From NCBI GenBank assembly GCA_963978545.1, contig OZ021727.1, positions 45,917,385-45,981,384 of the forward strand: 64,000 bases of DNA. The letters are read 5' to 3'. Positions 33,901 to 45,787 of this stretch are shown here, one piece after another. Under the pieces are notes generated by a model. The model did not search any database. It had not been told where the DNA came from and saw only the letters and a list, made by a program, of their open reading frames with translations. The DNA comes from Linyphia triangularis. Taxonomy: Eukaryota; Arthropoda; Arachnida; Araneae; Linyphiidae. Both the position numbers and the translations under genes were made by a program. Numbering within the stretch: position 1 is the stretch's first letter; every line of letters begins with the position of its first letter.

Positions 33901-36509
33901 TTTTATTTTTTTTATTTCTGATAAAGTAATTCGAAACATTCACATCTTTCAATGTTGTATCTTCTATATTTCCAGTAAAACTTCTCACATTATACATGAA
34001 TTTCAAGAAATTTCCTATGTCTAAGTTCGGTATTTTTTTTTTTTTAATGTATAGATATTTCATCATTGTCATTATATGATAAGATATCAAGTTGGTTCTT
34101 AATAAGAAAGAGTGTATTTTCTTGTCATAAGCAAGAAAAACGAAGTTAATATAAGTCAATGATAATTCTCATTCACGAATTTCTTGTCGTCTTCAACTTT
34201 TTTCAACACATTTCCCTCAATTTCTATTTTCTCTTCATCTATCACTTTGTCATACTTCTTTACAGTTATAGTATGTATCAGTTCAAGTCAATGTTTAAAT
34301 TTACATCATTGATTTATTCAGTTCACTCAATCTCTTAGGTCATAATAATTTCATTAAATTTATAAGATTCATCAAAAAACCTACTCATTACACATGAACT
34401 TAATTTTATTGCACTGGGAAGAAAAACTATAGAAATTTGGACAATAAAAATCTATTACAACAGCTAATAAATTCCAATTTTCGACAAGCATGATAGGATA
34501 TAAAAATTGTATTTTTTCGTTTTTCTGCTAAAGTTTAAGTTCTCTGTTAGACAATAAAACGTTTGCCTAGAATAAAATCATAAATTATTCATCATTTATG
34601 TACCAAAAGTAAAATTATCATTTACATTTTTGTAGATTTTTCTTTTTAACATGACAATGTTTTACATGTAAAGTTTATTTAATAGTAATTTACATGTAAT
34701 GATAAATAAATACACAGTCATTACATAGTAATGACTAATGTTATGCATGTGTTAATTATCATGTGTAATATCAGTTTTATTTGTGTCTTTCGAAAGCGAG
34801 CATTCATAAATTTAAAAGGATATTTCAAACTATTTTCAAAATATAAGTATCTTTTACAAGTATTTTCCGGAATGAACTTTGCTCAGTTATATTAATATTG
34901 AATTTTCATCTTACAAAATAAGCCTCTTGTAAAACACATTCCGTTTCAGTTTTCTGAAATTTATGTATAAGTTATTTCGAAATTATGGGTGGAAGTTAAA
35001 AATCTCTATATTAATGATATATTGTCAGTACCTCTCAAATAAAAAAAAATTCATGTATAATTTAGTTTGTCCAGATGATGTTCAATTTTACGTAGTAACA
35101 AACTCTACATTTTTCAAATTTATGCTAGTTTTTCACAAGAAAAAAAAAATATTCTTTAAGTTTGCCTAGCAAACTTTTTTCAGTATTTAAATTTTCTAAG
35201 TATATTCCATCACATGAGTAGTTAACTATTTCCACTAAGGAAAATATCTTATTATTTTAGTTTGTTTGATTGATGTTAGATTTTTATGTTTCTGATTGGT
35301 GATTTGCATATACTCTTTTAAAAACTTTACACAATTCGTAACATATATGTTAGAAATAATAGTATATCGCATCTGAGATTGAAAAAATTTATAACTATTA
35401 TCATGTAAAGAAGGTTAAATTTTAAAAACATGTCGTTGAATATGAGTGTTACCATGAAAAAAGTTAACTAAATTACTTGTGATTTCCTTTCAGAGTAGAA
35501 AAAGTTATATAGTTTACATATAATTCGCAAGTTTCTTTCAATTTATCTTAAGATGTTTTAAAAGTCTTGCAGGTGATTTTCAAAACTTGAATGCATATCT
35601 ACAATGTATTTAATATCTACAATTTATTTAATATTTTCCCCCAATTCACCTTTCTTAGATAAGTAAAATAAACCTTAGTCAGCATGTATTGCACGAGTTA
35701 ATACGACACCTTAACGTATATTATTACAAAGTAAATTGTCTAAGTCTTTCTTGAAGTAACATAAATTTCCAACTTGCATTGATTTTCCGATTGAAAAGTA
35801 GAGGTGAAATTTTTTCTTTGGAGTATCTATAACTAGTATTTATTTTAAATCTCTTACTATTTTTCTTCTATGTAACAATTTTGTTAAGTTTTATCCGTAT
35901 TGTAGCATATAATCTCACTGAGTTTGAACAATATTCAATGTTTTAGACAGTAGAAAAGTTTTCAAGTAGAAATGATCTTAAATTCTCCAAGTGAATCATA
36001 CTTTTTGGAAGAAAATCCATGCGAATTCTACCTTCACTTACTAATGTGTCTTTGAAATCCACTTCATTCCTTCCAAGTTTTCACAAACATTTCATTATGA
36101 AAAAAGGCAAAGTAGGAAAACGATAATCTCAAAGACCTGCTGACACACGGCAGCATCACCCGCTGCTTGCGCGTCGATGCTGCTGTTCTTGCTGTACAAA
36201 TCTTCCGACCTGTTTGAACAAGTTTTAGCGTGACTCATCCTCCGGTCTAAAAATGTCGGCAAGTGGCGTATCACCTACCGCTAACCTGATTGGCTAATTA
36301 CCGTCACATGCTTATCATCCCGTTTAAAGACGTGAATTTTATATGTAAAGTAAATTTTTAAGCTAACGCTTAAATTCTTTGCTATAGAAAGTTCAAGTAT
36401 GTTATTTTTTTTTCTCTTATATGTTACATTTTAAACACATGATATGAAATTTTTACGTTATGCTTATCTTAAAAATTTTTGAGTATGTTACTTTTTCTTT
36501 TATTTAACA

Positions 36510-37564
36510 CTAGCTGAATACCCGTGCTGCGCTACGAAATTTTACCATTAGCATTTTAGCGATCAAAAGACATTCATGTATTCTACACTTCAGACGTTTG
36601 CTCCCATTTCGATCCCGACAAATTGATTTATCAAAATAGGAACTTTCCTTTGTTGACATTTTAAACGAAATTTATAATTGTGAATAGTAAACTGGAATAG
36701 TTTATTGTGTTTATGTTTGCTCTTAGTTCTAAATTTCAAAGTAGTAGCTGTATTGGAATTAAGTTAATTAGACATTAAGTTAATCCTCGTATAGTTTCAA
36801 TGTTGTGTCGTCTTTTCATCCCTTAAAAATTCGTTAATCGATATTGGAATGACTTATTTTTTTAACATTTGCAAAAAAATATCAGAAAAATGACTACATT
36901 GGAAGAGGAACATTCGGATATCCCTCGTTTGGAACATTTAACCCCTTTTCGACCCCTTAAAGTTGGTAAATCGAGATCAGAGAATAGCTTACTTTTTCTA
37001 TGTTTAATCTTTTTTGACATTTGCACCAAATTTCCGAGTTTTGACCATATGGGAAGTGGTACATTCGAATATTCCTCGTTTGGAACGTTTAACCCCTTTT
37101 CCACCCCTTGATCCACCCGAGATCGGAATAGTTTACTTTTTCTGCGTTTGTCTTTATTGATATTCACACCAGTTTTCAGAATTGTGAAAATATGAGAAGT
37201 AGGACATTCGAATATATCGCTCGTTTGGAACGTTTAACCCCTTTTTGACCTCTTAAAGTGGGTTAATCGAGATCGGAATAGTTTACTTTTTCTAATTTTA
37301 CCATTGTTGATATTTGTGCCGATTTTCAGAGTTGTGACTATGTGGGAAGTAGGATATTCGAATGTCCCCCGTTTGGAACGTTTAACCCTTTTTCGACCCC
37401 TTAAAGTGGGTTAATCGAGATCGGAATAGTTTACTTTTTCTATTTTTACCATTGTTGATATTTGTGCCGATTTTCAGAGTTGTGACTATGTGGGAAGTGG
37501 GAGAATTAGTGATGAGTGAGTGAGTGAGTGAGTGAGTGAGGGCTTTGCCTTATATATAGAGAGA
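36510..37564 (+). mobile_element. 1,055-bp insertion in the right arm only
   Basis: The other arm gives the empty site (TTATTTAACA|TTAACCTAAG), so both edges are exact. The insert begins CTAGCTGAATACCCGTGCTG and ends in a TGAG repeat followed by GGGCTTTGCCTTATATATAG plus AGA. It contains about four tandem units of about 150 bp, marked by GATCGGAATAGTTTACTTTT (near 36971, 37121, 37271, 37419). No terminal inverted repeat and no clear target duplication are visible, and the interior has no convincing ORF. The class is unknown. Confidence 0.85.
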
Positions 37565-38805
37565 TTAACCTAAGAGTTTAATTGTATATGAGAAGTAAAT
37601 TGTCACGTTAAAGTTTAATGACATAATATTTATATGTGAAGTAAATTTTCGTGTAAAGGTTAAAATTCTTTATCTTTGAAATTTTTATTCTGTTAAATTT
37701 CCCATTATTTAACATTAACCTAAGAAAATAATTGTGTATAAAATTTTCGCGTATTGTTTGAATTGTTGTCGAAGAAAGTTTAAGTATGTTATTTTTTTTT
37801 CTTCTCTAATTTAGCATTATTCTTACACATTTTAAAGATAAAAATGTTATGTGTGAAATAAATTTTCGCGTATTGTTTCAATTCCTTACCTTATAAATTT
37901 TTAATATTTCTTTTTCTCTAATTTAGCGTTATTCTTACACATTTGAAAGACATAATTTTTATATGTGATATAAATTTTCGCGTATTATTTAAATTCTTTG
38001 CCTTATAAATTTTTAGAGTTTCTTTTTTATCTTATTTATCGTTGATATAAGAGTATGATAGTACATGTAAAGTTAATTTTAACGTTCAATTTTAAATTCT
38101 TTGCCTTGTAAATTTTTAGTGTTTCTTTTTTCTAAAAGTTAGAGTTGTCATTATACATTTTAAAGACATGAACGGCAATGTTTGAATTCTTTGTCGTAGA
38201 AATTATAGGTATGTTATACTTTCGTCCTACATTTCAAATTTACAAGTCGTGATTTTTATGTGTAAAGTAAATTTTTGTGTTAATGTTAAAGTTATTTGTC
38301 GTAGAAAGTTTAAGCACGTTACTTTTCTCTTGCATGTCATATTTTAAAGTCGTGATGTTTATATATGATGAGAATTTTTGCGTAAAGGTTAAATATTTAT
38401 TTTAGAAATTTTAAGTAAGTTACTTTTTTTTCTCTTATTTAGCGATATTTTTACACATTTTAAAGTGATTTTTATGTGTAAAGTAAATTTTTTACGTTAA
38501 TGAGTTATTTGTCGCAAAGAGTTTAAGTTGTTACTTTTTTCTCTTATTTAGTGATATTCGTACACATTTTAAAGACATGATTTTTATTCGTAAAGTAAAT
38601 TTTCACGTTCACTTTTGAATTCTTAGTTGTAAAATGTTCAAGTATGTTACTTTTTCTCTCTTATTTAGGCATTAGAGTATCCAAAATCAGTTATCACATC
38701 TCTATTCAGCATTAGCAGCTAGTTCTGTGTTGTCATTCGTCAACTTAAGTAAGTACCATTGTACAATAAAATCTATCTTGATTAATATAACTAACATAGA
38801 TTAAT

Positions 38806-39345
38806 TTCTAACAGGTATTGAGAGCATTTAACATGTATTGGGAGCAATTAGGAAGCATTTAACAGATATTGGGAGCAGTTAGGGAGCATTTAGCGGGTAT
38901 TGGGAGCAGTTAGGGTGCATTTAACATGTATTGGGAGCAATTAGGTAGCATTTAACAGGTATTGGGAGCAGTTAGGGAGCATTTAACATGTATTGGGAGC
39001 AGTTAGGGAGCATTTAGCGGGTATAGGGAGCAGTTAGAAAGCATTTAACAGGTATTGGGAGCAGTTAGGGAGCATTTAACATGTATTGGGAGCAGTTAGG
39101 GAGCATTTAACAGGTATTGGGAGCATTTAGGGAGCATTTAGCAGATATTGGGAGCATTTAGCAGGTATTGTGAGCATTTAATAGGTATTGAGAGCATTTA
39201 ACATGTATTGGGAGCAGTTAGGAAGCATTTAACAGGTGTTGGGAGCAGTTAGGGAGCATTTAGCGTTTATTGAGAACATTTATCAGGTATTGAGAACATT
39301 TAACAGGTATTGGGAGCCATTGAGAGCCAATTGGGAGCCGTTGGG
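38806..39345 (-). repeat. 31-bp minisatellite, right arm
   Basis: Mirror image of the left array (GGGAGCAGTTAGGGAGCATT and so on), with about 16-17 units, so the arms have changed copy number independently. Confidence 0.92.
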
Positions 39346-40766
39346 AGTCATTGGTAATAACATCATAAAGAAAGATATGCTAGTTAAAAAAATTAAGATA
39401 TTTCTGCACATTTGTATGAAGAGTAAACTGTAACACTAAAGTTAAATTTGTTTGTATCAAAATTACAATTTTCATGAAAACTGTTAAGGGTAAGTTAAAA
39501 TTTTCGTGAAATTCATTAAGTTTTTTCGGAAAAAAGCTACATACAAGTAGATATTAGTAAAAATTTCTATTAAAAATATTTTTTTTTTTTTTTTTTTTTT
39601 TTTACATTAGTGTTTAAATAATTGTGTTCAAAACTAAAATTTTCATGAAAAAATGTGTAGGCAGACTAACATTTTCATGAAATTCAGTATTGGATGGTTG
39701 GTTAGTGACCTCATATTTCAAAGAAATATACGTTTTTTAGAATAAGTTTTTTTCTTTTTATAGGGAGGAGTGAGGCGGTATCAATTCCTCCTAAAAGAGG
39801 TATCGGGCCGGAGGTGAGTTCTCACTTTTAAAATTTAGCTTGAAAATAATTAACATTTTCTAAAGTCCTTCAAATTAGCTTATTCAAAATTGGTTAGTGA
39901 AGGGGAAGGGGGGGGGGGGTAGATGAGTTCCATGAAGGCAACGTCCGATAGTCGATATTTTAACAATTGTTTGGTAAAATATTGAAATGTCACGTGTAGC
40001 TCGGGGTTAGGGTTCTTTAGACCCTTAGCAATTAGCCTTCACTTTTATTAAACTTAAAAGTCGTGTTAAGATTTTTTTTATTTGCATATATCTCTGATCT
40101 TAGAAATTTAATGCAAATATCTCTTAAATTCACTCCTAGATGGTGCCACTACCCTAAACTTAGTAGAAAACTATCTTACTAAACTGTGTAGCCAATCACA
40201 AGCGTCCATTTAGTCACGTGTTTAAAACCGACTAATCGTAAGCAAGCATTTTGTCGATCTTTCACATAAAGCAAGTCATGACGTCATACCCGCTGTGACG
40301 TCACTAGTCAAAAAGCCTATCACTCTAACTTATTCGCTAAGAAGCAGTCCTAGAACAACTCAACTCCGTCTGAAAGATAAATCGAAATTAAAAAGTGTTG
40401 CCACCGCTCAAAACTTTGATATAAAACAAATTATGACGTCATACCCATTGTGACGTCATACACAAACAGTTTATAACGAAACCGAAACTAAAACAGCAGC
40501 ATGAGGGAAACAACTCAACTCCCCTTCCGGTCACATGACTTCCGGTGACGGCTTATCCTTTGATGTCACTTCCTGTGACGTCATATCCGGTCACGCCCCC
40601 TTCAGGTGACGTCATCATCCCTCATCCCTTGCGCATTGCACCATGGCTTAGGAGCCCTATTTTCCAACTACTATAACCATCCTTCAAAAAAAATTAAAAA
40701 ACCCCAAAATACTGATAAATTAATTAATTTATGATGGGTTAAAAAATTATTAGCACACAATAAAAT

Positions 40767-40806
40767 GGGTCTGCACCCCCCTGCAAATAATTCTGCGGGC
40801 GCCCAT
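40767..40806 (-). mobile_element. Isolated terminus of the G-tract element family
   Basis: Its reverse complement reads GGGCGCCCGCAGAATTATTT then GCAGGGGGGTGCAGA, matching the left end of the element at 50938. The opposite end is not visible nearby. Confidence 0.6.
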
Positions 40807-41608
40807 AGTCACAGCACGAAATGGATCTCTAGGACCAAAAAAGCGCTTCTATTTTAAATCATTTTCTGCAATCGGCAAAACCAGTGTTTCAATGAATTAA
40901 TCCTTGCCCTCTCATATATATGCATGTGTGTTAGTCTCGTGTAAGCAAGCCATTGCAATTTTATTATCCACAACTTGATTGATAGTCGGCAATTCTTAAA
41001 TTAGTATTAAAAAAAAGTAAGAGTATTAAAAGAAAGAGACTAGATTGCAATGTCATAAAGTGTGGTAGTTATTGTTTCGATGAAGACTGCAAGCAAAGGC
41101 ATGAATTTAGCTCATATGCAGGAAACATATGCAGTTTTAATCTGTACGCAAAATAAAAATTACGGTAAGTTAGCCTGTTATTTTTTGTTTCTTCTTACTT
41201 TTTTTCATTCTAATACGCCGTACGCCAACATTATTTCTAGGGTAGGAGGGAACCTTCATTCTTTCAAACCTTGATTTTGAAAAAATGGGAATTCCAATGA
41301 TATGTGAATTGATAGCTGTGTACAGTGGTAGAAGTGGGAGGGAAAAAAGTGAGGGGATGCCCAAAAATTGGTGATCCTCCCTCCCCCCCCCCCCCCTCCC
41401 CGAACGTTACATTTTATAATTTCTAAATAATTAATATTAATTCATAAAATAATATTAACTAGTAAGGATTTAATTTATACTTTCTAACACTAACTTTGAG
41501 CAAGGGTCCAGAATTTATTATTATTTTAATGTATATTCTGCAACTTAGTTTTTTATTTAGAAGTAAAAGATAAAGTGAAAAAATAATTGCACAATATGTG
41601 CAAAACTA

Positions 41609-41640
<32 letters not shown>

Positions 41641-41739
41641 GAAATAGTGATTCTAAAGTGCACACTTTCAAAAAAAAATAGTGAACTCTAAAATGTTTCC
41701 CCCCCCCCCCCCTAAATAGCGTGTCTTTATGTGAAACAA

Positions 41740-41816
41740 GTATGGAAATTTATCCCTTTGGGTACATTTGACGAGTGAGACTCGTCAAATATACCCAAAG
41801 GGTTAAATTTCCATAC
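41740..41816. repeat. Near-perfect hairpin, about 37-bp stem
   Basis: The stem runs from GTATGGAAATTT (41740) through CCCTTTGGGTACATTTGACG to AGT, loop GAG, then the complement back to 41816, with two mismatches. The motif ACGAGTNNGACTCGTCA recurs just after (about 41815-41830 and 41858-41875), so it sits in a small cluster of palindromic GACGAGT/ACTCGTC sites. It could fold as an RNA hairpin or be a cruciform-forming site. Confidence 0.85.
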
Positions 41817-42182
41817 GAGTGAGACTCGTCATTTGCTGACTTGGACGAAGTTACGGTGGATGAGTCTGACTCGTCATCCGTCCATTCAAATCCGTCCCAT
41901 ATGGACATTAAAATCTTCAAATAATTCAGTACTCAAAGCGTAAAAAGAAAGTTAATCTAAAGTTAAAAGTTGGCTAAGAACTTTGTATTTGTTAATAAAA
42001 ATACTTATACTTTATATAAAGAAGAAGAATACATTTTTTTAATAGTCTGATACACATACCATAAATAGTTTTTTTTTCTTTGAAAACTCTAACTTTTGAA
42101 TTTGAAAACTTTAAATAATTTTTTCTCAGTTTCACTACATTAAAATGTTAATGTTATTTTTCTTTAGTATTGAGTAGTTTGA

Positions 42183-42300
42183 ATGTTTTTAGAAGTAGGG
42201 GGATGGATTTCAATGGTTTTAGAAGTGGGGGGATGGATTTCAGTAATTTTAGAAGTGGGGAGACGCATAGGTATTTTCTTGAAAAGTAGGTGGACGCGTC
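42183..42300 (+). repeat. Three-copy tandem repeat, about 36 bp
   Basis: Units share TTTTAGAAGTGGGGGGATGG followed by ATTTCA. The third copy runs into GACGCGTC and CCCCGCGTCC motifs. Confidence 0.7.
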
Positions 42301-42532
42301 ACCCCGCGTCCTGTTTTCTGTGAATGTTTATGTTCCTTCACCCTTCACCCTGATTTTTAATTTCAAAAGTTAGGGAATGTACAAGTACCCTTAATAGTGA
42401 CATATCGTAATTTTGTTTGGTATTTCAACTTATTCTTTAGTCCTTATCAATACTACTTTAATTTGCAAACAAAGTAAAGCTTTAAAATTTTATTTTCAGA
42501 CTCTTTTGGTATTAAAAACATTATACAAGTAT

Positions 42533-42710
42533 ACAGGACCGTAGGCAGGGGGGAGGGGCCAATGGGATACCCCCCCCCCCAAAAAAAAAAATTGTGTGAA
42601 ATCTTGTTTCACCACTTCCCCTTTTTTTGTGTAACTTGTTATATGCATTTAATTAAATCTTCAACCATAACCCCCCTGCCACCGAAAAAAAAAGTTATGG
42701 CTACGGGCTT
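42533..42710. mobile_element. 178-bp MITE with 8-bp target duplication
   Basis: ACAAGTAT occurs on both sides (42525-42532 and 42711-42718). The ends are ACAGGACCGTAGGCAG and, as reverse complement, AAGCCCGTAGCCATA. An 8-bp duplication and CAGG-like ends place it with hAT-type MITEs. The interior has C and A runs and no ORF. Confidence 0.75.
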
Positions 42711-43127
42711 ACAAGTATATACATCTTTTTTTTTTATTATTAATAGTAGTACAGAGGGCAAATGTCAAAAAGATTAAATATTTGGTGAGCAAATAAAAAT
42801 AATTACACGAGTCTGCATGCCGCCAACAAAACAGATTTTACGTAAAAAATGCATTTTAATGTGTCGTCAACATTCATGTAGCGGCTGTAGATTCGCTTCT
42901 TTTTCATGACTTACTGACATGGTAGTAGTTAGAAAGTGCCGTTTCTGAGCCATGGCACAGCGGGCAGAAAGATGAGGAATGATGACGTCACCGGAAGGGG
43001 GCGTGGTCGGATATGACGTCACAGGAAGTCACGTGACCGGAAGTGGAGTGGAGTTGTTTCCCTCCTGTTGCAGTTTTAGTTTCGGTTTCGTTATAAGCTG
43101 TTTGTGTATGACGTCACAGTGGGAATG

Positions 43128-43660
43128 CATACATGTGATTCTTCCGCGAATTTTTTTACGTGAATTAGCGGAAATCCGCGAATTCATCATCTGCTGAAAA
43201 TCCCGTTATCCGCTAAAATTTTGGAATTAGATTAGATAAGTTTTAAAAAATATTCAGAAATCGTTTTGAAAAGTCAGCCTTTTCCTTCATTCCCTAAAAT
43301 GTTTTATTTATTTCAACTGACGTGTCAAGGCCATTCGATCGACTTTCTTTTTTCATAAAAAGAATGCCCAGTGCGCTCGTTTCCCACTGTCCTTTTCCAC
43401 TGTAGTTCATGACTTGTTTTAGTCTGAACTAACTTGGTTAAAGAATAGTTAAACCGGTTTTCGATGCTGTTGCCTTTGTCACGTGGTCTTCATACATGTA
43501 ATTCATCCGCGAATTTGCGGAAATCCGCGAATTGCATCAAAGTTATCCATCATCCACTGAAAAACTTGTGTCAATTCTGAAAATAGATGTATTCAATTTT
43601 TTTTTCGGAAATCGCATTGAAAAGTCTACTTTCGTCCTTCATTCCCTTAAAATGTTTCTA
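43128..43660. repeat. Direct duplication with CCGCGAATT motifs
   Basis: 43128-43310 and 43487-43660 share CATACATGTRATTC, GCGGAAATCCGCGAATT, TATCC.TCATC, ATTCAG/ATTCTG and CTTTCGTCCTTCATTCCC-like pieces, with a period of about 360 bp. It lies within the 42924-47476 element, left of the nested element. Confidence 0.6.
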
Positions 43661-43852
43661 ATAAAAATCCTATTCAAATTCAAAGTCTCAAACTAAATTA
43701 AAAAAAAAGTGTAAAATTTGGCAATTTATCGCCGTGTTTTTTTTTTTTTTTTGCGAAAAAGGTATTCTCACCAATTTGATTTTTTAAAAATTCCAGTGGA
43801 TTGAATCTTGAATGCCAGATAATCGGACTTTTTCTGTATTTAACTATTATTA

Positions 43853-45787
43853 CAGGGTGTCCAGTAGTTGGGAAATATACTTGAATTTTTTGCATCTCGG
43901 GAAAATCGTGGATTATGCTTGAAATTCGTATTAATGTTGGAATTTCCGGTTGAATTCAGAAATTTTCACTCCTCTTCAGTATCGGAAAAAGTCTTCTTAT
44001 ATCGGCGTTTTTCCACAATTTTCCCATTGATCTCGCGGATCGAAAGTAGTTTCTCCTTCCCTCAGAAATGTTCTCTTTAAACATGGTTCTATTCGAAGAT
44101 TTTTGACCGAAATTTCGAAAATGCGGGAGATCGATGGAATTTCCTGACAAACACGAAATATGCACACGTTTAAACTCCGCCAAACCACCGATGGAATGAA
44201 TACTTTTCCTCAGAATTTTTCTTTAATATAATAGCTTCTATGTGCATTATTTACGTTGATATGCGATGGACATTTTGCTGAATGTTACGGTGATGAAATG
44301 GCCGTTTTCCCCTGATTATGGCGGACGCTATCGCGGAGAATTACGTTGTTGCATGATGACAAATTTTGTCTGAAATTCGGATTTCCGCTCTTTTCTTATT
44401 AAATTTCGATTATTCTTGAGATCGATACAAATCTACTTTACAATCTTATTGAGCTAGCTTTACAAATCTGACAGTCATGGATCTTTGGTGCGTTCAGACT
44501 TCCTCAAACCTCCGATGTTAATGGCCAATTTTTCAACAGATTACCAATCTATCGCCATTATTTACGTTGGTGTATGGTACTTAGTTTCGCTGAGCGTTGC
44601 GCTGACTTAAGGTCTGTATTTACATAAATTTACGCTGCTAACGGCGGGCAATATCGTCGAAATTTACGTTGTTGTGGTGTTAATTTTTTCCGATTGTTGC
44701 GTTAATGTAATTACTCGGATTTTCGCCGATGCGGTGGCCGCTATCGCCGATATTTACTTTAGAGTAATGGTAATTTTCGACTAAGCCGTTTTAATAGTAG
44801 ATTTTGCGAAATTTGCTGCCCTCTTTAGGTGTCATTCGCCTAGGTTTCCGGTGATGTGATAGCCGCTATGCCCGTGATTAGTGTTTGTGTGAAGATCAGT
44901 TTTGCCTTTTGATTTGAATATATACAGAATTACTAAGATTTTAATTTAATTTTGGGCAAAAAATTCGACCCAATTGTCCAATTTTACTGTATATTCTTAT
45001 TTATAATTGCAATTTTAACTGCTATAATATATAAAATAATGTATTTTATCATATAAAAAAAAATAAAAAAATTATATTTTTATCTCGAGCCATTAATAAT
45101 AGTTAAAAAGTTAAAGCATTTTTTTATATAATTGTTTAAAATTGGCTTTTTCAACTGTGGAAATTTGAAATTTTTTGCTTGGGTACCGTATTATGGTCTT
45201 GTAGAATCTCCCTCCCTTAGTACTTATCAACAGAAATGTTAGTGACAAGCAATTGTTTTCAAAGAAAAAGCTAGTGCCAAAGTTAACTGAAAGAAAGAAC
45301 TGCAAAAGTTGCCAAATTACTGAGAAATGTTTGCCTGAAAAAAAAAACGTCCTAAGTCTCAAACTATCCTACCACATTCGAATCTTACACTCAAAATGAA
45401 GCTGTTTGTTCCAATGCGGCTGATGCTTAGCACAAACTATTAAAGTGTACACCTAGTAACATTACCTGTGTTTTTTGTCTGCTTAGATTTAGACCTTCAT
45501 ATTTATGACTTGGTAAACTATCTTCTATCTTTTTTTTTTCTCAGTCTCAAGTTTGAGCCTTTAAAAAATCCTCTCTTCCTATTTTCAATATAACAACCCA
45601 ATTCTTTTCTGATAAGCCATTTCTTATTTTCATACAATTTTTCTAATTTCTAAAATTAGTTCAGCACACTACTAAGTGGGGTATACTTTTATACTGGAAA
45701 ATATGGGGATAATTGGTCGCAAGAGGGGTCCTTGAACGTTTTTTGATGATGCTTGAATTTTTATTAGAAATTTTGCTGGACACCCTG
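43853..45787. mobile_element. TA-flanked element with CAGGGTGTCCAG ends
   Basis: The ends are CAGGGTGTCCAG and CTGGACACCCTG, flanked by TA (43851-43852, 45788-45789), as in Tc1/mariner-type non-autonomous elements. It has no transposase. The middle (44230-44790) is GC-richer and built of degenerate units around TTTACGTTGNTGT with GCTATCGCCGA-like partners. It is nested in the 42924-47476 element. Confidence 0.75.
44230..44790 (+). repeat. Degenerate tandem units around ATTTACGTTG
   Basis: At least five units with a CTATCGCxGAxATTTACGTTGxTG core occur, near 44250, 44328, 44548, 44650 and 44740. The spacing is irregular, about 80-220 bp. None is coding. Confidence 0.6.

Larger units (their letters stand above)
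25482..40672. mobile_element. Giant palindromic (foldback) element, 15.2 kb
   Basis: The left half is repeated as its reverse complement in the right half, from AGTAGTTAGAAAATAGGG at 25482 to CCCTATTTTCCAACTACT ending at 40672. The axis lies at about 32835 with no spacer. AACCAT flanks the left end (25476-25481) and recurs on the right (40675-40680) after two extra bases. The arms differ by many substitutions, by minisatellite and subterminal-repeat copy number, by a 467-bp segment found only on the left and by a 1,055-bp insertion only on the right. No protein-coding frame with family features exists. The 6-bp flank and AG...CT ends are as described for Polinton/Maverick elements, so a coding-free derivative is my leading guess. 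Confidence 0.85.
32836..40672 (-). repeat. Right arm of the giant palindrome
   Basis: This is the reverse complement of the left arm. Identical 66-residue open frames at 32170-32370 (plus) and 33297-33497 (minus) show near-identity close to the axis. Differences are the insertion at 36510-37564, replacement of the left arm's 30505-30971 by about 41 bp (34692-34732), more minisatellite units, and one rather than three subterminal units. Confidence 0.9.

Noticed and set aside
36862..37167. Overlapping open frames of 80-101 codons on both strands
   Set aside because: They translate the 150-bp tandem repeat within the 1,055-bp insertion, and both strands are open because of the repeat composition.
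36510..37564. Helitron as class of the insertion
   Set aside because: It sits between A and T as Helitrons do, but begins with CTAGC rather than TC and has no CTRR end with a hairpin.
25482..40672. Assembly artefact as explanation of the palindrome
   Set aside because: The arms differ by many substitutions, different minisatellite copy numbers, a one-arm insertion and a one-arm deletion, which a fold-back assembly error would not produce.
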